Below are positions 46,092 through 58,400 of a stretch of 64,000 nucleotides of DNA, piece after piece. Under the pieces are notes generated by a model. The model had not been told where the DNA came from, ran no database searches, and was given only the letters and a program-made list of their open reading frames with translations. Position 1 is the first letter of the stretch. Every line of letters begins with the position of its first letter. Source of the DNA: Cryptomeria japonica (lineage: Eukaryota; Streptophyta; Pinopsida; Cupressales; Cupressaceae); NCBI RefSeq assembly GCF_030272615.1, contig NC_081414.1, forward strand, positions 767,386,153-767,450,152, given 5' to 3'. The translations under genes and the position numbers were made by a program.

Positions 46092-46662
46092 ACTCTGGCC
46101 CTCCTTCCATGTAGAATTCTTTAGACAACATAAGTTGAGAGAATTCTTCAAGCCACATGTAGTTTGGAAAGTCGTCCAGGAGGAACCATTTCCGGAGGAA
46201 GTCCCTGCCAATCCGCGCCCATTTTCTGTGACGCGTAAACTACTCCGCATTCAAGTTTAGGAGAAATGGTTGCTTGGCCACTGGTAGTGTTTGGTCAAGG
46301 AGGAGAAGCTTGGATAAATCACTCGCCCAAGGGATCCCCACCCCTACTTCTGCAAGAACGACAAGAGTAATGTCGTCTCCGAGGAAGTCTTCCTTAAAAA
46401 CCTTCCTCAACAGCATCAGCATATCCACCTTGTCTCCTCCCAAGTCCAGAAGAGATGCTAAGAAGTGGGATGTAAGGTCCGTGTTAACATGGTACCTATT
46501 TTCATTTCACAAAAATTCTCTGCTCAGCACCATCCGCACAGCTTCATTGGTGAACGACCCAACCTCCTTGCAGACTGATTGGAGGGTTGGGTCTCTAACG
46601 GAGCCTAGAAAGGCCCTCTAGTCCTCTGCAGAAATGTTTCTCAAGTGGATGGGAGTGTCCAT
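46092..46662 (-). pseudogene. Cargo ORF, 190 codons, unrecognised, three stops
   Basis: The start is ATG at 46662 (MDTPIHLRNISAED). The frame runs to a TAG near 46092, broken by TAG, TGA and TAG. Readable parts: RAFLGSVRDPTLQSVCKEV, NRYHVNTDLTSHFLASLLDL, VDMLMLLRKVFKEDFLGDD, LVVLAEVGVGIPWASDLSKL, then RHRKWARIGRDFLRKWFLLD. The inner stops probably replaced Trp or Gln (FL-stop-NENRY suggests TGG to TGA). The family is unknown; the leucine-rich helical composition resembles the neighbouring 44777 ORF in style, but I cannot show homology. Confidence 0.6.
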
Positions 46663-46789
46663 ATTAAGAAAACAAATTAACAAATTAAACAACCTGAGCA
46701 ATGAGCCTATAAACCTAAAATACCATGAGCTCTGACGATTTATCTACTAAATGGCAAAGGCTAATTGAAGATGAAAGAAGCAGAGATTG

Positions 46790-46798
46790 TATATAAAT
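46790..46798 (-). promoter_or_regulatory. Possible TATA box of the leftward 190-codon ORF
   Basis: TTTATATAC on the minus strand, about 130 bp before the ATG at 46662. The AT-rich context makes it weak evidence. Confidence 0.35.
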
Positions 46799-47349
46799 TG
46801 TCGAAGCTCTTGATTGTAATAATTACTTCTTTAACAGTATTAACTGCTATAAAATTTTTTTAAATCTTTCGTATCTCTGCAAATCTTTCCCATAAATGCA
46901 CGAGTGTGTGAAATTGGAAATAGCTATGAACTAGTACCAAATTGGCAAGTATCACATTGGAAGTCATGGGGACAGAGTGGATTGCCGTAAGTGAAAAGAT
47001 ATATATTAAATGAACGAAATTATGGATCGTGATTCGTGACATTTGATACGTGTTTATTGAATCCAATTCCATTCCGGGCACAAGTTCTGGTGAGCTATGT
47101 TCTCTTCAGAAAATTGGGTCGAAATAAAACTTTAGCCATTGATATACGATTATCAAACGGTTTAAAATCATTGATAGATTTTAGGTATGTGTCACCCTTT
47201 ACATGTCAAAGAGGCCGCGCTTATTGATACATCGTGCAAAGTTCGGACTCAATGTATTATGTAATGTGATGTACTGATGTGATGTGATGTGCCTTGTCTA
47301 TTAATGGCAATGAATTTATGAAATCGCTAATGAATTATATATTATACCA

Positions 47350-47725
47350 TAAATAACAAAATATTCGCCAAAACATTTAAATAATTTTCAAGTGGTGGAT
47401 AAAAATCGCCAATACATTTAAATAATTTTCAAGCGGTGGATAAAAATCGCCAATACATTTAAATAATTTTTCTTTCGGAGTAAAAATTTTCGCTCATACA
47501 ATTATATATTTGTTCCTTTTAACAATAATTATTCGCCTCCCATAATAAATATTTTCCCCATAGAACAAGGTATTATTCGCTAGAAATTTATGACATTTTC
47601 GCACACTAGAAAAAATTCACCAATACAAAATAATTTTTTCGTCATTTAAAAAAAAAATTTCGCCATCGATATGAAAATTTCCCCCCAGAAATAATGTCTG
47701 ATTCGCCAGGATTTTACACAGTTGC
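47350..47725. repeat. Right subterminal TTCGCC repeats
   Basis: About ten ATTCGCC, ATCGCC, TTTCGC words. Includes a roughly 55-bp tandem unit, ATCGCCAATACATTTAAATA with ATTTTCAAGYGGTGGATAAA, in about two and a half copies (47363-47470). The same words, in the same orientation, crowd the left end at 33934-34500. Confidence 0.72.
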
Positions 47726-47743
47726 CCGGGGGGGAGTGTTTCT

Positions 47744-47757
47744 TAAAGTTATCCCTG
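47744..47757 (-). repeat. Right terminal inverted repeat
   Basis: Reads CAGGGATAACTTTA on the minus strand and pairs with 33914-33927 with two mismatches. Confidence 0.82.
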
Positions 47758-47765
47758 ACTCTCAA
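47758..47765. repeat. Right target-site duplication ACTCTCAA
   Basis: Exact copy of 33906-33913. Confidence 0.88.
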
Positions 47766-47905
47766 ACATCTTGACAATATATACATAGAATATAACTGAA
47801 AGTATAAGAAATTAAATGTTATATTTTATGTATATATCTTGTTGAAAAAACTAAGGGATTGCTAAATGGATTGCATACAAGTCAATGCTACTAATCTAAC
47901 TTTAT

Positions 47906-48095
47906 GTAAGTAAAACACGTACGTGTTTTTCTTACTAAACATAATACACACACATTTTGTATTTAAAAATACAAACATAATTTATTTTTTAAAAAACACG
48001 ATCGTGTTTTTGTTTTAAAAAACCCATACACGTTTTTAATTTAAATAACCCGTACGTGTTTTTAATTTAAATAACCCGTACACGTTTTGCCTTGT
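47906..48095. repeat. ACACGTACGTGT palindromes and short tandem units
   Basis: A near-perfect 30-bp palindrome is centred at 47920/47921 (AAAACACGTACGTGTTTT core), and a second (AAAAACACGATCGTGTTTTT) lies near 47994-48013. They are followed by three tandem ACCCGTACRYGTTTTTAATT units. Confidence 0.75.
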
Positions 48096-48266
48096 ACTTA
48101 GGCTTGGATAACAAGGCTGAGGTTTGGGAGCTTTTTTTCCCTCCTTTTTATGTGTTTTCTTCTTCCAGTCTGGTTTCTCAACTTCATTGTCATCAAGTTT
48201 ACACGTTACCAAGTGGGTATTTCTAAAATTGTCACCACAATTTCACCCATCTTCTGAGCTTTCTTA

Positions 48267-48267
<1 letters not shown>

Positions 48268-48317
<50 letters not shown>
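48268..48317. repeat. (CA)n microsatellite
   Basis: About 24 uninterrupted CA units. Confidence 0.95.
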
Positions 48318-48320
<3 letters not shown>

Positions 48321-51300
48321 TTTCTTTAATTTGAACAACATTAACATATTAGTCTTGAATTTCTTTTACCAATGTCTCCATAGTTGTCAGAGACATATGT
48401 GTACCATTTTTTTAATAACTTTTGATCTACTTATCCAAATTTAAAAAACTTTATATATTATTGTAGTGCACTTGATTTCTTACACTTTAATTTTTTTTGT
48501 TGCATTTTCGATTATTTTGGTGCAAGTTATGCTTCGTGCATGAACAACTACCCGATTTCAGGATGTGCCCATTTTGAAAAATCATAAAAATAAAAATACT
48601 TCACAAAAAATTACAAAAAAAGACACTTCTAGTGCTCACTCTTAACTATCTTTCTACCAAAAGATTTGTCAAAATACTAAATCTAACTATGACCTTTTTG
48701 ATGCGCATGCTAGACAGTATGTTTTATTTTTCAGAAAAAATTAAGACCTATTTTTTGTGTGTGAAGGATTTGACCCCCTTATTCTTATCCAATTTTGAAA
48801 AAAAATAGTAGTTTGGAAACTAGATTTAGAGTACTACAATCTTTGTTCTTTGTGTATCTTCATATATTGAGTGGACGAGTCTCAAATTGCTCCTCCAAGT
48901 TTAGGTTTAGTTGATTTCAGAAAAAAAAGGTGTGCACTTATTACCCCCCTTTTGCACACCATCTTGGTGCACTTACCCTTAATATACATTAATTTTAAAA
49001 TACTGCAAGTATATTCTAATGTTCAATAAGAGGCTAATTTGAAAAAAAATAAAATTGAATCATCTTAATTATTTTTAAAAATATATGGATCACTAGAGGA
49101 GAAAGTCTTCTCCAAAAGGGTATTTTTTTTTATTAAGATAAATTCAATAGAAAAATATGGCGAGAGATGAAAACTATCAAATTCAGGTATATTGGACTTT
49201 AAAATGTTATAATGAAGAAAATATACATCGATTTTTATTATGAACTGTATATGTATGTTATCTATTTGGGATATTGAAATCATAAAAAAAAGTTCATTTA
49301 TAATTTGTTTTTGGTGGGAACTAGACCCCTCGATTTTTAGCATTTTTCAACAATAAAAAAATTGGCTTTAAAAAAAATAAAATCAATTCTTGTTATATTT
49401 AAAAAAGAGAAGACGTAAACTTCATCAAGTTTTACACATTTCATCAGTTTACATCATCTTTAAATTCAAAATAGAAATGTCACTTTTATGCTGTCAAAAT
49501 TGAATAGTTTTTGTTGTGTTAACCTTTTCCTTTATAAAAGTGTGACACAGGGTTGTACTTTTACCTAACATTTTATCTGCAACCAAATCATAGTGTTTAC
49601 TTTATAAAAAACTATATTCAAATAATTTTTTAATTCTTTTTAATTACAAATTTAAAAATACACACAAAAAAATACATTTTATTAGTTTATATCATTTCAA
49701 AATTCAAAACATATATTTTATTTTCTATTGATTCAATTTAAAAAGTTGAATCAACATTGGTCATTTCTTTTATAAAAGTATAACATAACTTTGCACTTTT
49801 ACCCTTTTGGTTTTAGTTTTGGTTTTGGTTTTAGTTTTCATTTTCATTGTGGTTTTGGTTTTCCCATTTTGTTCTTGTATGATTATGCAAAATAATTTAT
49901 ATTACAAAAGAAATATAAACTATATAAAATATTAAAACGTACATATACATAAAATTATAAAATATCTAAAAATTATGACCTAAATCAATTTTTAAATTAA
50001 AAACTAAGGAAAACTATATTTTTTTCATTCAAAATAAAAAAAATACATAAAACTAGAGTAGAGAAAAAAAACCCCAAAAAAATCCTACTTACAGTGGTTG
50101 TTGGCCAGTTGATATGTTCTTCTAATTAGGATCCCAAGTCGATTTGGCAGTGAAAATGGCCTGGATCCCATTTTTTCAAAAAAATAATACTTTTACTAAA
50201 CAAGATCTCGATTAAAACAAATAAAGATCCTTTTTAGCTTTAGTTGAGATCTAGTTTCGTTGTTTTCAACTTGGGATCTCGCCATGAATAGAGATCCCAC
50301 TTCATTTTTTGGCTCGAGATCCCAAAGATAAATGAGATCTTGATTCGTTTTGGTTGAGACCCTGTTGCGTGAGACACGATTTCTCGAAAATGACTGTCTG
50401 AGACTTCCACTCTAAGTGGACTCAACTTCTTGCACTTACCCTCCAACGTTCTCCTAATTATCTTCATAAGGCTTTTATTGTTATACTTGTTTTTCTATAC
50501 CCATAGAGATGATAGTGAGATGAAAGGATTAGACCAATTTCATATTTAGTATATGAATTTGAAATGTCGTGTGATGTAAAACTTATAGCATTATTTACAA
50601 TGTCTTGTAGGCACATCAAATTTGGTTACAATATTATTTAGTAGGAAATCTACTACCATTTTTGATGTAGTAGTTATGAATTGGAATTGCCTCAACTCAC
50701 TCAATGAAGTAGTGTCCATTATCAAAATTTTCCAATGAAAACAATTCCCTAATGTTGGAAATAAGCCTCTACAATGATTGATGTAAGAGAAAGGACACCT
50801 ACAGAATTCAGCTTGCTTGAAAATTTCTAGTGCACATTAAATTTTTTCACTCTTTTGGCCACATCTTGCTCTAAGGATTTTTGGCCGCACTCCTCTTAAC
50901 ACACAAAATCACCTAGCAATCATGTTAGAATCCATGTATGTGTTTAAAGTTTGTTGCGCATCAAGATATTTATAAATACCACTAGCTTAACAAATAAAAA
51001 ATCTTATAGTTTAATAGAAAAGAACATGGTTATCTAGTATTCTACTTTTCTAATAATCCAAAAAAAATTGAAGAGATCATCAAGGGTTAATTTCACATTT
51101 ATTGAATAGGTTAATAGTCATGATTTAGGTTCATATTTATGAACTCAACCCAATAAAATGCAAAAATAAATATTATGATTCTAATCCACATATATAAATG
51201 TCTAGAATATCATACATTTTGAAGTACATTAATTTTACTATCTATATTAATTAGCATTCATTTTTAATTAAAAAACTGAATAAATAATATCATTGTTCTT

Positions 51301-51465
51301 CTTATTATAATTCCAATTTTGAATGGGTGTTCTTTTATGTATTTATCTTTCAACTTCACTCAATAAAAAAAATATCATCCTTCATTAATCATTACTTACT
51401 TATAACATAACTATATTCACCATATAATATTAATTGAAACATTTTATTTTACTCTATCTAACCTC
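48318..51465. other. Unassigned AT-rich DNA
   Basis: No ORF with recognisable content. A GTTTTGGTTTTAGTTTT-type low-complexity run lies near 49800-49860. GATCTCG/GAGATC words recur at 50130-50350. Confidence 0.4.
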
Positions 51466-51584
51466 CACAAAACAAAATAATCTCTTTCCTTGAATTACTT
51501 ATCCATTAACTTAAGAAAAATAATATAAAACAAAATAATCTCTTTCCTTGAATTACTTATCCATTAACCTAAGAAAAATAATAT
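51466..51584. repeat. 58-bp tandem duplication
   Basis: AAAACAAAATAATCTCTTTC, then TTGAATTACTTATCCATTAA and AAGAAAAATAATAT, occurs twice in direct succession with one difference. Confidence 0.9.
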
Positions 51585-51709
51585 TTTTCTTTTTTCATAT
51601 GTAGACATTTAGAATGCGTTCACACTTCTACCTTTACTAAAAATCTTTCGAAAAATAATTGCAATACGTAAAATTTTCAAGATAAAAATATGGTAAAATT
51701 AATGTCGAG

Positions 51710-52230
51710 GTCAGTGATGAGACGAAATAGCTTTTCATTTCAGAATTACTTTTCTTCTTAAGTTAACTCTTCAACACTTTTGTTGTTGTATGCTGTCTGT
51801 GTCAATATGATGGGACGAAATGGCTTTCCAATTCACTGACAACTTCTTAGAAAATTTTCTAATTAATCTCTCCATCAATTCACTGTAAGGTATTCTCCAT
51901 CAATTCACTGTAAGGTATTCTCTGTAACGCGCTTTCTTCGAGTAACTTTGGCGTGTTGTGTCAGTGTGATGGGACGAAATGGCTTTCCAATTCACTGACA
52001 ACTTCTTAGAAAATTTTCTAATTAATCTCTCCATCAATTCACTGTAACGCGCTTTCTTCGAGTAACTTTGGCGTGTTGTGTCAGTGTGATGGGACGAAAT
52101 AGCTTTGCAACTCACTCGCAACTTCCTGCCGTACTTTTCTTATTAAAATTTTCTCCATTCTAGCCCCACATTTCAATTCACTCTCACGCGCTCTCGTGAT
52201 TATTGTGGTGAGTGATGTGACGGGATGGCT
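51710..52230. repeat. Promoter-proximal repeats upstream of the NLR gene
   Basis: GTGATGGGACGAAATGGCTT-type words start near 51714, 51808, 51967, 52087 and 52207. The longest units (51967 and 52087) share about 120 bp including CGCGCTTTCTTCGAGTAACT. The block ends about 180 bp before the NLR start codon, so it lies in the probable promoter or leader. Confidence 0.85.
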
Positions 52231-52409
52231 TTCTCTCGACCTTTTACATTCTTTCCTCGAACCTGCCTCCACTCTACCACTTTTGACTCTTTAACACATT
52301 TTAAGGACCAGTCTCTGCATTTAGTCCCTTGCCCTCTTCTGTGTTTTCAAGCTTTTTTCTTCAGATCTAAGCACTTTCATCTGTGATATCGCCTGCAATT
52401 TCTTTCAAT

Positions 52410-55400
52410 ATGTCTTCCACAGCATCTTCATCTTCGTCCTCTGTCGTTACGCCTTCCCAACGCATTGATGAAATTCTAATGACAAGCGCAGAAAAGCCAA
52501 ATTTCGATCTTAGCCAATTAATCGAGCACATTGATGCTCTTCTTGTTCATTACGGCGCTCAGCCGGTACAAACCGTGCCCTTTAATTGTTCATTTCATCT
52601 GACTGTTCCATATGTTTTTTAACTGAACAAACACCATTCATGTTATTGTTTGCAGCGAAAGAAGAATCCGATCCGAGAGAAGTTGGGTGAGCTCCCGTCT
52701 GCAGCAGGGGCTTCCAATTTAGCAGAGCAGGTGTCAACAAATGTGAAACAGATTGCCAATGAGGTACGCACACAGTCTTACATATATTTCCTTACGTTTT
52801 TGACGATTTTTGTTTGGTTGTTATTGTCAATAGTTTGGATTGAAATTTGTAAGGGGGAGTTTTTTATGCATAGGGGTTTCTGGGTTTGCCATGGAAGTAA
52901 ACGTTCCCTCAAAAATGGGCGTATTCATTCTTAGTTAGTACAGGGATTTCTGGGTTTGCATAGTGTTTTGTGTTTGTGTATGGAGACATCTCCAGACATT
53001 AGGAGTCTTCAATAAGTTTTTTTTTGCATCTCCTGTAAGTTTCTTGTAAGCATCCCTTGAAAATGACGAAGAAACTTTTAACAGAGCTTTTCAAATATCT
53101 TGAGTTTTTAAAAGTATTGACAAAAATAAAAAGAATTAAACAAATATATTTATAGACTTGTAATTTTTTTTTATTTTTTCATAAATTCTTTTTAAAAAAT
53201 TGGTGGAAAGAAATCTCCTTATTAAATCTCAAAGAGGTAAGAGTATGAAGCAAAATAGTAATAGTGCTTAATATATGCATATGGATTAAAATTTTATCAA
53301 TTCATTCACATACTATGTTTTTAAAAACAATGAGATTTTCCTCTTAATTTTTGTCATTTTCTATTATGGTTTTAAGTGTTTTTCTTTCTTTTGTCATTTT
53401 CTGGTGATTATGGTTTTAAGTGTTTTTCTATCATGATGATGATTAATGTATTCAGTGATAAAAAAATTAGTTTTATTTATAATATCAAACATTTTTGTAT
53501 GATGATAAAAATGTTTAAATATTAAAAAATATTAAAATTAACAATTTAAATTATTAAATTAGATTAATTATATTGGTATAATCTGATAATAATCATTATG
53601 AGAGAAATATAATCATCTTCAAGTACCCATTTTGAGCTTTTTTGAAAATGGTTTATTGCTAACTGTCCTTGACTTCATATCAATCCCCATCTCTTAGTAA
53701 CTATGGTATTTTGTTTTAATGCAAAATAAATTGTGAGAGATGAAGAATGTTCATAAATAGATACTAAAATCATCAAATAAGATTAGGGTGCTTAGTTTTA
53801 AGTTCAATATTAAATAACCTTTAGAAGATGGTATTATGTTATTTTTAATTGTAATTTATCTTAAAAATTCTACTAGGTGATTAATATTAGATTGTTAAAT
53901 TTGTCATGTGGAGCTTCAAATTAGTTTTACAATCAAGAAGTTGTCTCCTTACTTGTGAAATAATCAATGATCCATAGATTCAATGTTTCTATGTGTATTT
54001 AATTTAAGTTTTCTCAATCTATAATTTCATGTTCACCTTCAATATCTAGACCTATATTGCTAGCTTAGATGGTATCCATAGATGCTATTGGAGTTTGTTG
54101 TAGAAGGTTTTTTTCGTTATAGTCAAACACTTGGATTTGATTTAATAATTTTAGAAACTTTGAAGACTCTTTGGACATCCATACAAAATGTGTAATCAAT
54201 TCTTAATGATATAGATGATGATGCTATGGTCTTTGCAATAATGATGCAATGTGTCAAAAATCCCTCCATGATAAGTCTAAAATAAGTTAGGGTTTTTTCT
54301 TGTATACAACACCCTAGCATATAAATTAGAGTGCTTTTCACACAAATTGGAAGCTAAAAATTAGTAGCAAGAGTGTCAACGTGGGCCTCTTTTTCTTTTA
54401 TCCAATAGTGTGTTTGCCCTAGAAAGATCTCTAGATTACAGGTACAATGAGGAATCACTGGCTTCAAGTTCAGTTAAGATGCCAAAACCAAAGAAGCATT
54501 AATCATTGGGGGAATTAATTGACAATTCAAAAGTATGATATTTTTTTGAAAAGATGGGGAAAAAATTGGATCTACAAAAAAAGGTAAAAAATTTAGAGAA
54601 AAACAATCAAAAACTTTTTTTTTTGTATTTAAGTGCATTTCCTTAGTATAGAGATATTATAAGCAAATAATACTAAGTTGCTAGTTCTTGTGTGACAATT
54701 ATTTTGGAGGTTGGGTACGTTTGGGTACATCCATACAAAAAATATATAAAAATAATAAGTATATACAATTGTACAACCTAGAAACAAGAATTAAAAAAGA
54801 GTAATTATTATATTATTATTTTATATACAATTTAATAAATTAATAATATCCAACCCACTTGGTATCAGAGGATGTGTCCTGTTAAAAAGTTTACCCAGTG
54901 CATTGTAGTTTATAGAGAGTGCTATACCCTAATAATTAGTTACTATACTATAAATCATAGAGCAAAAATTGTTTAGGGGATAAATGGCAAATCAATAGTA
55001 TAAGATGGGGAAAAAATTGGATTTAAAAAAGAGAGTAAAAATTCTAGAAAAAAGAGATAAAAACTATTTAAAAAAAATTATGATTTCTATAGCATAGATA
55101 TATAACTATGTTGCCAAATTGGAATATTGTAGATGGGTACCATCAAATTTTTTTGAGGGACTAGACAAGCTGTCCAAACAAAAAACATAGAACAATTATA
55201 AATATATATTAATTATATTAAATAATATACATTAAAAATTAAAAATAAATATATTTATATTTATTAATGGTCTATAAGATTACAATTATTATATTTATTA
55301 ATAATTATTTTTGTTTTAAATTTATAATTTTATTAAATTATATAATTATTAACCACACACTAATATAATATATAATAATTTAAATTCTAAAATTAATTTA

Positions 55401-58400
55401 TAATTTTATTAATCAAATTATTTTAAATTATATATTAAAAATATATGTAAGAATTGTCGCTAATAAAGTTTTCAATAAATATTAGAAGTTTGTAATCGGG
55501 CGATTATATGTCAGATTAACCACGCGATTTTCTATTCCATTCATGCGATGGGATTGACTTCCGTGGTTGGATCGGGTTTCAATATCACTTGACTGTTCCT
55601 CTATCCGATCCTCACCGGGCATCAAGTAATTGTGAAATTTATCAGGGCTTGGGACCAGTATTTTCACCAGTTGCTTATGACCACCTTTATCATTCTGGAC
55701 CTCCTCATTATCCATCATAGCAGCGGCAACTGCACATTTCGTTGGGTCATTTGGTATGGATCACACCAAGGCAAATCATTCTACATATTTAATTCGTCTT
55801 TCTTTGGTGAATCAGAGGTCTTCTTTTCATGGTTTTTATTATAATGCCTTGGGGCCTTTGCATATTTAATTGTCTAGCATTGTTACGTGTGGAAAAACCT
55901 TCTTTTGAGAGCACGCATAAGCGTGTCTAACTTGTCATTCATTGTCAAGGTTTGCTTGGCTGAAAAATGTTTACATGTCAACTTTCTTTATATACACTTA
56001 TCTTTGGCCTTCATGTTGCTTTCGGAGTTTACAACCACTGCATATGCATCTCTCATTGTGTGAGGGTTTCTCTTCTTGAGACAACAGCCAATCTTTACAT
56101 CGAAGGCACCACGATAGAAGAGAAGACACATAGGTTCATTGGGCTTCAACTGAGGTGGTACCTTCATCGTAGCGGTGAACTTTTGAACTCTACCTTTGAT
56201 TCTTTAATGCCCTTTCTGATTACGATAAACTCATGAACCCCGAATTTAGGGTCAATTTATCCCCATACTAGAATCTAAATACATTTATGAACTCATCGAA
56301 TTCCAATGAATATGTACTGTTATTAGGTAGGCATTTATACCGCTTTCTTGCATTCTCTTCCAAAGATTGTACAAATAAATTCATGATGACATCTTCATCA
56401 ATGATCTCATAATCATCAGCAATATTAACAAAATGCCTAAGGTGTTGCAATATTAACAAAATGCCTAAGGTGTTCTTCTGTTGAGATGACATTATTTATT
56501 TTCAAACTTGGGAGCCATACCATTTTCATGGTTTGTCTTGCTAGTGGAAACCTTTGATTTTGTCTCTTAAATGGGGCTCTTATATTAGGAGAATTACTGA
56601 GCTGTGGGTTGTGCTGCTGATTCTGCAAAATTTGATTAGGAACATACTGACCTTGGTTTGGATTTTGTTGTCGAGCAAGCTTAGTCAATTGAGCTTGCAA
56701 CTAAGCTTGTCGAGCAAGCCTATCCCTTTTCAACCTAACTTGGGCTTGGAACCCTTGGTTCCGTTCTCTAATATGATCAAGTATGTCGAAATTTATCACT
56801 CTCAAATTGATTTGGTCCTTGTGCATCATGGAAAGCAATTTCATGATCCTGCTCATTTCTCTGTGAGAGGAGTGTAGGAGACGCAGGGTGTGCTGATATG
56901 TAATAAATTAATGTTAGGATCAGGCATACCCAAGTTTTGAACATGTGCATCATGAGGTTCTCTATTTCCCCTACCTGTATGTATTTGATTTAGCACATCA
57001 TAACCAGTTATATTAAATCTTCTATCCATTCTAACCATATTTTCTGTAGAATCATCTGATGTATTCATATTGATCCCTTAAATCTATAGACGATCTACTA
57101 AAAGAACCAATTTCTTGTTCTTTAGGGGATGGCTAAGTAGACTTGGTGTTTTTCAGCTATCAATGTATCCTGTTGCTTTCATGCTTGCTGAGAGTAGTCT
57201 TCACTATCTCGAAGACCCCTTGACTATCTTCATCATTCTATCTTCAAGCAATCCAAATGGTAAAACTTTGGAACCATCCTCGACAATGGTGCTATTTTGT
57301 TGGTTCTTAGAACAACAAATCTTGAACCCTAAAGCATTGCCACAACACCTCAAGTTGAAGAATGCCAACTTAGGACTAAATACTAAGCTTATGATGGAGC
57401 AAAGGATAGTTAAGGACTACTGCATAAGTGAAGGTGAGTCACTTCTCCTTTTGGCTCCACTAAGCCGAGCGGAGTATTCCCTGAGGTTTGATTTATAACA
57501 TAATTAAATAGAAATATCAAATTATAGTTGGTCGATGTTGATAAATAAACATGCACTACGTGCATGAGAATGCTCATTAGATTTTCATCGATCTGTCATA
57601 TTGGTCAATATTCAACTTTTGTTTCAAGGGATTACAATTAATGCGTGTTTTTAAGATAAAATATTTCCCTCAAATTATTTATACAGATTTGAAGACCTAC
57701 TTCATGTGTTCTTGTATAAGTAGAACAACAAAGCCAAGCCCATGAATATATATTTTCAATTTTAGGCTTTCTGATGCAAGAGAGATAATCTCCCTTGCTT
57801 CCAAAGAACAACTCAAACACAAACACAGTTAACAATAAAACAGAGACCCTCTGTTTTCAAACTCAACAGCAGTTTGCAACAATGAAGTATAATTTATTTC
57901 TTCTCAAATTTGTAGAAACATTAATACAGACATGGCCTATCCTATGGCTTCTCTCAAACCGCCTACCCCTTAATATGCACACAGACAACACACTCTTTTC
58001 TATCTCTACGCATTTTCTTACAAAGCTTCTTTTCTCACTTTCCTCTCGTTTTTGATGTGCAGCCACACCAACAAACCTTGGCTGATTTCTCCTTACTACT
58101 CAGCCCTTTCCACTCATTATGCAGCCCTGACAAAAGCCTCTAATCTCTCTAACCTTCGTAGCAGCCCCTGGTTGATGTCCTCCATCGATGACTTATATAC
58201 TCTGCCATTGTTACCAGCATTTCGTATTTCTCTGTTGAAGTCCTTTTCATATTCCTTTCTTAAAATGTCCAATGTCTTTTTACATTCTCTGTGCTCTCGT
58301 CGTTTCTTTCTTACTGCCATCGATTCATATTCTTGCTCTGTTTATTCCTTTCCCCAAAATTCTTTATTCTTTTGTTTCTGCAGTTCAAGTCAGAATGCAA

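Larger units (their letters stand above)
33914..47757 (+). mobile_element. 13.8-kb hAT transposon with four ORFs
   Basis: The left end is CAGCGATTACTTTA (33914-33927). The right end, read inward on the other strand, is CAGGGATAACTTTA (47757-47744). That gives 12 of 14 matches, starting with the CAG typical of hAT termini. A perfect 8-bp duplication ACTCTCAA flanks both ends. TTCGCC-type words crowd both subterminal regions. Inside are a hAT transposase (34750-37461, +), a leftward frame of about 1,340 codons (42532-38500), a rightward ORF (44777-45448) and a leftward ORF (46662-46092). All four carry stops, so this copy is probably not autonomous now. At 13,844 bp it is several times longer than common hAT elements. 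A nested insertion could explain some of the length, but I found no second pair of ends. Confidence 0.85.

Noticed and set aside
48124-48444. 106-codon ORF containing a Thr-His repeat
   Set aside because: Runs through the (CA)n microsatellite; no other support.
57115-57498. 127-codon ORF in NLR intron 2
   Set aside because: No recognisable motif in either strand and no splice context; probably chance within retrotransposon-derived DNA.
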